Source: Eudorina sp. 2006-703-Eu-15
Lineage: Eukaryota > Chlorophyta > Chlorophyceae > Chlamydomonadales > Volvocaceae
Direction of reading: 5' to 3'
DNA: 64,000 nucleotides
Assembly: GCA_003117195.1 (NCBI GenBank)
Contig: BDSI01000025.1
Coordinates: 452,898-516,897, forward strand
Shown: positions 58,191-64,000 of the stretch, piece after piece
How positions within the stretch are numbered: the first letter of the stretch is position 1
Layout: the number at the start of each line of letters is the position of its first letter
Notes under the pieces: generated by a model
Database searches by the model: none
Seen by the model: the letters and a program-made list of their open reading frames with translations, nothing else
Told to the model about the DNA's origin: nothing
Program-made: the position numbers and the translations under genes

Positions 58191-58559
58191 TTAATATGGG
58201 ATATTGATTGTTTTATGAAATACACTATTTTTTATTTATAATCTACTAAACAATCAACGGCAAGGTTTCTAGCAATATGTTTTTGTGAGGCATACGCTAC
58301 GTACCTTCCAATATATATAGCAGGCAGGCACTTCCGTGCATACGGACGTCCTCCATCCTGTGTATCTGCTGGTTAAAAAATTGTTGCTCACGTACGTCGC
58401 CCTCCCGCCATTATAACAACAATGACCTACCTGCATGTTTGTAGGTCTGGGCTGCATTATTATTGGCTCTCATCAGGCATGCAAAAGGTCGAACAGTCAA
58501 GGACGACCAAGGACAAGTAATCGATTCGGCTCCAGCAGTCGATCCCAGCGGCGGCCTCC

Positions 58560-61500
58560 ATGCTTGTGCCGAGTCGTCCGCTATGGACATTTTTCATTCT
58601 GACCCTGCTGGCGGCATCCCCCAGCGTTGGCACTACTACCAGCAATTATGTCTCAAACGGACAGGAATGCAGCAGCTACAGCAATAGCAGCCACCCCCAG
58701 TCGACACGACAATCATCAATCGCTTTGCGCAGTGGGAAACTCACCCTGAGGTGGGTGTCGTGTCGCTGTGTTCATCATGTGGTGTGGTATGTGTATGTGC
58801 ATGTATAGCGTGTGTTTGAAGGCAAAGGCTATTCGAGATGTTGTTCATCAGGCTCTTTGATGAACTAGCTATTATTAGTATACTGTGTATGCTGTGCCGT
58901 ATGCTTACAACAAAAAAGTGTCACTTAGCGCCACGCACGCACTAAGCTCATGAGTTCGTGCAGTCGTTATATATTGTAAGGTAGGCCAAACATATATATT
59001 ATATACCTTCTATATATTTCGAAGCCAACTTATTTTTAGGGCTTCATTTCCGCACACAGGTCGGCTTGTGAGGCCATGATGGATACGTCGTCCAGAGGAC
59101 CAAATCTTCACGCCCGGCGAATGATATCGGAAGGTGCTGCTGCGGCAACAAAATACATCTTCGTTTTCCAGCACGCAGAGGCTCCACAAAGTACGTACAA
59201 AATTACTGCGGCAGCAGGTGCAGTATTGATTATTGTAGTAAATATTTAATAATCTCTTGCGTGATTGATGATGTAATTGGGTACCAAGGCACGAATAGTA
59301 TCACGCCTTAAAGAAAGGACCCTAAAGGACCGATCGGCAGTAGTTGGCCAACATGGACACCTGCATGCCGAGCGATCGGTCCTTTCTTTAAGGCGTGATA
59401 CATCACGCAGCATGCACCTACCTAATAACCTACCTGCGCGCACATACATACATCGCATTGATGCATGCGATGTATTATCACTTACCAGGTACCACCAAAT
59501 CCACGGCCCATCCATCCCTTCACACATCTCTTATAAAGCGGCTCAAAATTACCTGAGTCCAAACTCCATCCCTTATGCGTGCGACCATGCAACGTGCCAC
59601 CATGCAGCGTGCGTGCGACCATATACATGCATGCAACGCGCGACGGACCATGCAACATAAACTAATAAGAACGTTCATGCCTACGTGCTAATAAACTCGT
59701 ACATATGCAGATGCCACTGCTGAAAACGGGCTGCGTCAGCTGTACGACGACCTGATCGCCAAGGATGCCTTCGTCTTGCCGCATGTGTACGGGACGAGTG
59801 GGCTGATGGCGTATTTGGATCCTGGGACCGCTTTTCACATCGCAAAAGAAAGCGGCGCACTCATTGTAGGCCGACTGTGTCCGTCGTCGTCCCTCGACCC
59901 ACATCCATCTATCTGCTTGCCATTCCTCCCTAGGTAGATAGAAGACCGTCGCGGAAAACACGTATGGAGCGGCTTCGTTATTAATAACCAGCAGCAGCGC
60001 TTATATAAGATAGATAGTCTGTATGGTGCGTGCTCGACCTACCGCCCCTTTTACAATATTTTGCATATAAATACCCACGCACGCGCACAAAACAATGGCC
60101 CAGTTGTGATATACATTGGGTTAGTTTATTTTCTGCATTTATATTCCTTGTACTACCTACCTGCTGAGCAGTAGATGTAATGTGCCGTGCAGGGGCATTT
60201 GGATCCCACGCTCAAAGTGTCACCAGAGTTGGGGTTTGTCCTGACTGGCAGCACCTACCGAGATGGTAGTGCGAATCCCGAGCAAGACCTTAAGTTGTGG
60301 GGGGCAGCTACTAATGAAAGGGCGTACGCACCGGAGCGGCTTCGCAAATGGCAGCCACAGCTGGATGGCAGCATGCAAACAACAGTCAACACAACAACGT
60401 CGGGAGGAGCAAGTAGTGTTGGGCCACCTCTATATGGAGTGAACGTCAACATTGTTCCAGGCAGGACCCCCGAGGAGTTACAGGAAATACATCATACGGT
60501 ATCGACCTATCTTGGTGCAGCACTACTGGGCACGAGCGACCCATCAGATCCTTGCTGGCCACGAACTTGGTCAGGTGGCCTGTTCATCAGCCACAGTCCT
60601 TGGCTGGAGGTCTTTATGTGCGCTGAGGTAGGTCAGAAGAAGTCGTTCAGTCATCAGTCAGGCTCATCGGCCATTTACGTATGCCCATACATGTGTGTTC
60701 TCATTTATCCGTTTCGTATGCTGCTTGTTTAGCTTGTTGATGTCGAGATAGATGCGCAGATAGAAATAAGAGACGGACGAGTAGCTAGTCCATACATTCC
60801 GTAGAGAGTGTTACATACTAGTAGGAAGGCCAGGACGGCGAAATTCCCGGCCGGCTATCGGGTGGGGGCGGTTGTGTGTATGTAGTGCGGGTGGCTGATG
60901 TTCGCTTCACATGCGTCCGTGCTTCGAAGTTGCCCGTAATTACCGCTCTTAGATCGAGGTAACCGGGGGCACCGTAACTCTGTATCCCAGGCTCGTTGCG
61001 GGTCGGATGTCGCTTGCAGAGCAAGCAGGCCGCGCGGTGGTGGGTGTATGTCTGCGGGGCGGAGATTTGAGGGGCAAGCAGCGTGCGGCGATGGTGTATG
61101 TATGTTGCATACAGTCCAGTCTATGTATGCAGTCACGCCTAAGCACTTCCTCGGGCGGCATGTTTCGCTTCATTCACCCTTGCCCGCAGTCATGCCGAAT
61201 GCATGCATGGTGTTGCAGTCCCTTCCCCTCGCTCTGAGCAGCACATTGTTTGCCTTAATTCGAATTAAGGCAAACAGTGGAGGGATAACGAATTCGTTAT
61301 CCCTCCACTTCACACTTCGCTACGTGCGTGACGTCGGTAGCGTGGAGCTACGGCGGTGACAAAGAATGCAAATTATTCCATTTTCGCCTTCGTTTTACCC
61401 TGTAGAACAAAATAATGAAAAGCCATGTATGAATTCCGTCCATCACGCACAGTCACTTGTCTTTCGATGTTTTTGCACCTGAACCACAGGACCTTATAAT

Positions 61501-64000
61501 AGGAGTGCGCTGGCTTTCAGCTTTGCCGGAAGCAATGTGGCTTGAACCATCCTTGGAGGCAGTCACAAAAAACACGAAGGAGCATTGGATTATTCAGACA
61601 GGTATGTGCGCAACTGGCGGGACTTGGTGAACAGCACTCGCCGTGTGGGGGTGGGGGTTGGGGACCTGACTCTGGCCAGCAGGTAGGGGATGCTGTCCAG
61701 CAATTATCTTCTTATATTTCTTTTAGAATGATTTCTTTTAGGATGGTTTCTCTTAGAATGGCTGGATGGGTCCTTGTCATTCCAAAGTAAATAACGAAAT
61801 CGCAGGTAGGGGGGTGTTGTAAAATATTCCTTTGCTATGAGGCGCTGGGGGGCACGCACTCCCCCAGACGCACCCTCCCCCCCGTAAAAAATTACAGATC
61901 CCCTGCCTCTCATCACAGACCCCGCTCGCCAGCAGGGCCATGCCACACACGCACTCAGTGCGCGGCGGGTCGTCGCGTCACTTGTTTGTGCTAGACGCGC
62001 CACCTGCATCTAGTCATGCTCCACAGCAGCCTTCGTTCTGATCCACCTCAGTCGTCACGTGCTTGTCGAGGGTTGCCTCCTGCCGGCACGGGACTATATA
62101 TACAGAAGCGGGACTACGTATCTCGTGACGTGCCGAGATACGTAGTCCCGATTCTGTATATAGAGTCCGTCCCGCTTCGGTATGTATGTATCTGTATGTA
62201 TCAACGTGAGTTGCACCGACGGCATGCATGCAGCGCACCTGCCGGTCGTACGTGCAGGCACTTCTCCTCTGTCCACGTCCGTCGGGGGCATACGCTGTGT
62301 CTATCTAGCTAGGGATACTGGCATCCCAGGCTACTTGCCATTTGTGGGGGTTCTGGTTCTGCTGGTCGCTCGGGTGGATTGTTTCTCTGGCACTGGCGCT
62401 CTACATATCTGGCCCTTGCGGGACTGCTGCGACTGTATATGTACATATATAATATATGTTTTATATCCGCTTTGCATGGCGAGAATTTCCCATGTAATTC
62501 ATCATCAACAACCGGTAACTGCTGGCTGGACGGCCTACTGAAGAATGTACATAATTGCGACAGACGACGGTGACGGTCTTGCGCATTGCTTTATTTAACT
62601 CTGGCTTGCTGACGCGAGTTGATGCATGCACCTTGCAGGAAGCGTACCTGCGGTGACTGAGCGATTACTACCATTCTGGAGCGCCGGCATTAAAGGGTCC
62701 GATATAGTAGTAGGGGTAAGGGGCGCAGTCGATTACCATAATCAGGCCAATTATGCAGCATTTTGGCAGCGGAAAATTAAGTCTTCAGTACCTTCATCGC
62801 CTTGCCGCACGAATTGTATAAATAAATGAGGGATATCAGGGATATCAGGCATAGATACCAGGGATACATATCAGTGATTGGTATCAGAGATATCAGGGAT
62901 CGATGTCAGGGATGTCGCTGCAACTCTATCCATGATCTGTAATAATGTCGCTTAAGCAGCCTGCTTGTTTTAACGTGCATGAAGTGACATGCAGTAGTGG
63001 TGTAGTAGTGCTGGAGATCTGGCAATGGATATCTTCGGAATTCAATAATTCAATTATATTAGTCAGTTTACGCATTGACGCTGTGGACTTGTAAGAGATT
63101 TGAAAGATAGTGCGATGATGGAGCTTGCACACCGAAGTTGAGGTTTTGCAGAGAGTAGTGATTCAGTGATTCTTAATCAAGAATATGTATGTAGGCCTGA
63201 TTGAGATTTTTCTCCCATCAATCATTTCACCAGAAATACCGCAATGCAAGCTATCTAGTTATTTTTTAGGACACAGGAAGGCATGGACAACAGGCAGGGT
63301 GGCCGATATTTCCATGACGATGGAGAAAGCAAGATAGCCACCCTGATCCACGTTGCACTAGAATATAACCAACCCCATTTATATGTTTCAATGTTGTGCC
63401 TTTAGCCACATACACACGGCGATCGACCAGCCACACACACACGGACTCACACATACACGGCAGGCAGGCAGTACAGGCAGGGGCAATCCTACCCGCCCCC
63501 TGAGACGCTTCACGCTGGGGCGGGCCGCCCCGCCCCAAATGACCACTCCATCCAGCGAGCCATTGGGTGTTACTCACGCACTTCCGCACAATCCTTACCC
63601 TGCTCATCAACTTGGTAATGACTGCGTGTACGTGGGAGTAGTGTATGTACTACTCCCACGTACTAAAATTTTGCTTCGTTGCTCCAAATAATTTTATGCT
63701 TTCACGCTTTTAGCTTGCTCCAAATGATTTTATGCTTTCACGCTCGGCTGTTCACTGGGACAGGTAACGGATTCAGGACTCGATTTCCTAAAAAGTTGCT
63801 ACTTTCAAGACGCCAGCTGGCAAGGCGTTTCTGTGAACCAAGTCCGCAGTTGGTTCATTGTGGAAGACAACGGACCGCGGTGGCTCACACTCAAACCGCC
63901 ACCGGCATCATTTACATCCCACAGGAAGATGGTGCAGTACATCATCTACTCCGGAGGTATGTCTCGTACCGCACAAATCATTTCGATACTGTTGAGCCGA
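58560..64000 (+). CDS. Second secreted subtilisin-like protease (VheA/sporangin-like), N-terminal part, runs off window
   Basis: Seven exons join in phase: 58560-58750, 59060-59190, 59711-59865, 60193-60627, 61490-61601, 62639-62715, 63764-63956. The ATG at 58560 opens a signal peptide (MLVPSRPLWTFFILTLLAAS). A prodomain follows, with ATKYIFVFQHAEAPQ, DATAENGLRQLYDDLIAK and WLSALPEAMWLEPSLEAV, whose WLEP is typical before a subtilase catalytic domain. Then come FWSAGIKGSDIVVGVTDSGL and DFLKSCYFQDA with catalytic Asp near residue 370. The exon ending at 63956 (KMVQYIIYSG) should be followed by the GHGTH exon beyond the window. Family members are secreted proteases, of which Chlamydomonas sporangin and Volvox VheA degrade the mother cell wall. 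It is complementary in extent to gene 1, which has the other half of the fold. Confidence 0.88.
59299..59400. repeat. 23-bp-arm inverted repeat in an intron
   Basis: Perfect 23-bp arms at 59299-59321 and 59378-59400 flank a 56-bp loop. The loop itself contains AAAGGACCGATCGG, which can pair with the inner part of the right arm in an alternative fold. It lies in the intron after exon 59060-59190. Confidence 0.85.
61247..61308. repeat. Two abutting loopless perfect palindromes (30 and 32 bp)
   Basis: 61247-61276 and 61277-61308 are each perfectly self-complementary with no loop, centred on TTCGAA and GAATTC. They touch each other without a spacer. Intronic in the second subtilase gene. Confidence 0.95.
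62093..62178. repeat. Compound inverted repeat
   Basis: A 17-bp perfect stem (62109-62125 with 62134-62150) is enclosed by an imperfect outer stem (62093-62107 with 62152-62166). GAAGCGGGA at 62105-62113 has its inverse outside the outer stem at 62170-62178, so the pairs partly interleave. Intronic. Confidence 0.8.
63479..63545. repeat. GC-rich dispersed repeat, second copy
   Basis: GGGCAATCCTA, then GACGCTTCACGCTGGGG and a CCCCGCCC-type end, match the block after the AC run at 23879-23955. AC-rich sequence precedes this copy too (63428-63460). Intronic. Confidence 0.6.
63628..63663. repeat. 15-bp-arm hairpin
   Basis: Perfect arms GTACGTGGGAGTAGT and ACTACTCCCACGTAC enclose a 6-bp loop. It is about 100 bp upstream of the acceptor for the catalytic-Asp exon. 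Confidence 0.85.

Overview
The window looks like nuclear DNA of a volvocine green alga (Chlamydomonas/Gonium/Volvox relatives). This rests on many short GT-AG introns, GC-rich coding exons, a subtilisin-like protease fused to Pro-rich (extensin-like) sequence as in Volvox hatching enzyme VheA and Chlamydomonas sporangin, two genes of cilium or basal-body families, and a heavy load of LTR, LINE, SINE and foldback elements. The species cannot be told from this sequence. All gene models are mine, built by matching splice sites and codon phase.

Host genes, all on the + strand: (1) 8683-27620, the C-terminal 1,994 residues of a huge secreted subtilase mosaic. It holds the catalytic Ser block, a subtilase C-terminal domain, a Cys-rich trefoil-like part, about 800 residues of Pro-rich repeats, duplicated Cys modules, a PA14-like module and a LamG-like lectin domain. 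Twenty-two exons join without one phase conflict, but the exons for Asp, His and Asn are not in the window. (2) 39791-45512, a complete WRAP73 (WDR8) orthologue in ten exons. (3) 46825-50701, a divergent SPAG6/PF16-family armadillo-repeat protein in seven exons. (4) 58560 to beyond the right edge, the N-terminal part of a second subtilase with signal peptide, prodomain and catalytic Asp block.

Mobile DNA fills most of the rest. The left edge (1-4526, minus strand) is a Ty3/gypsy element with 5' LTR, gag and an open pol cut by the window. A second one, a chromovirus at 29673-37076 (minus strand), has both LTRs and a perfect 5-bp target duplication. It is dead: frameshifted, without RNase H, with a SINE in its 3' LTR, a TRIM with 49-bp LTRs in gag, a LINE tail inside the TRIM, and its own 5' end duplicated as a roughly 0.5-kb-arm palindrome. 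Both LTR elements carry a degenerate Dam-like methylase domain before the protease. The introns of subtilase gene 1 hold two solo LTRs, a SINE, foldbacks and an ancient repeat family. A 5'-truncated LINE follows a minisatellite at 56.0-56.7 kb.

The most unusual small-scale signals are perfect or near-perfect palindromes, some abutting without loops (61247-61308) and one in interleaved A-B-A'-B' order (9188-9285). By family, the host genes point to cell-wall or hatching proteolysis (subtilases) and to cilia and basal bodies (WRAP73, SPAG6-like). Nothing shows that they are co-regulated.
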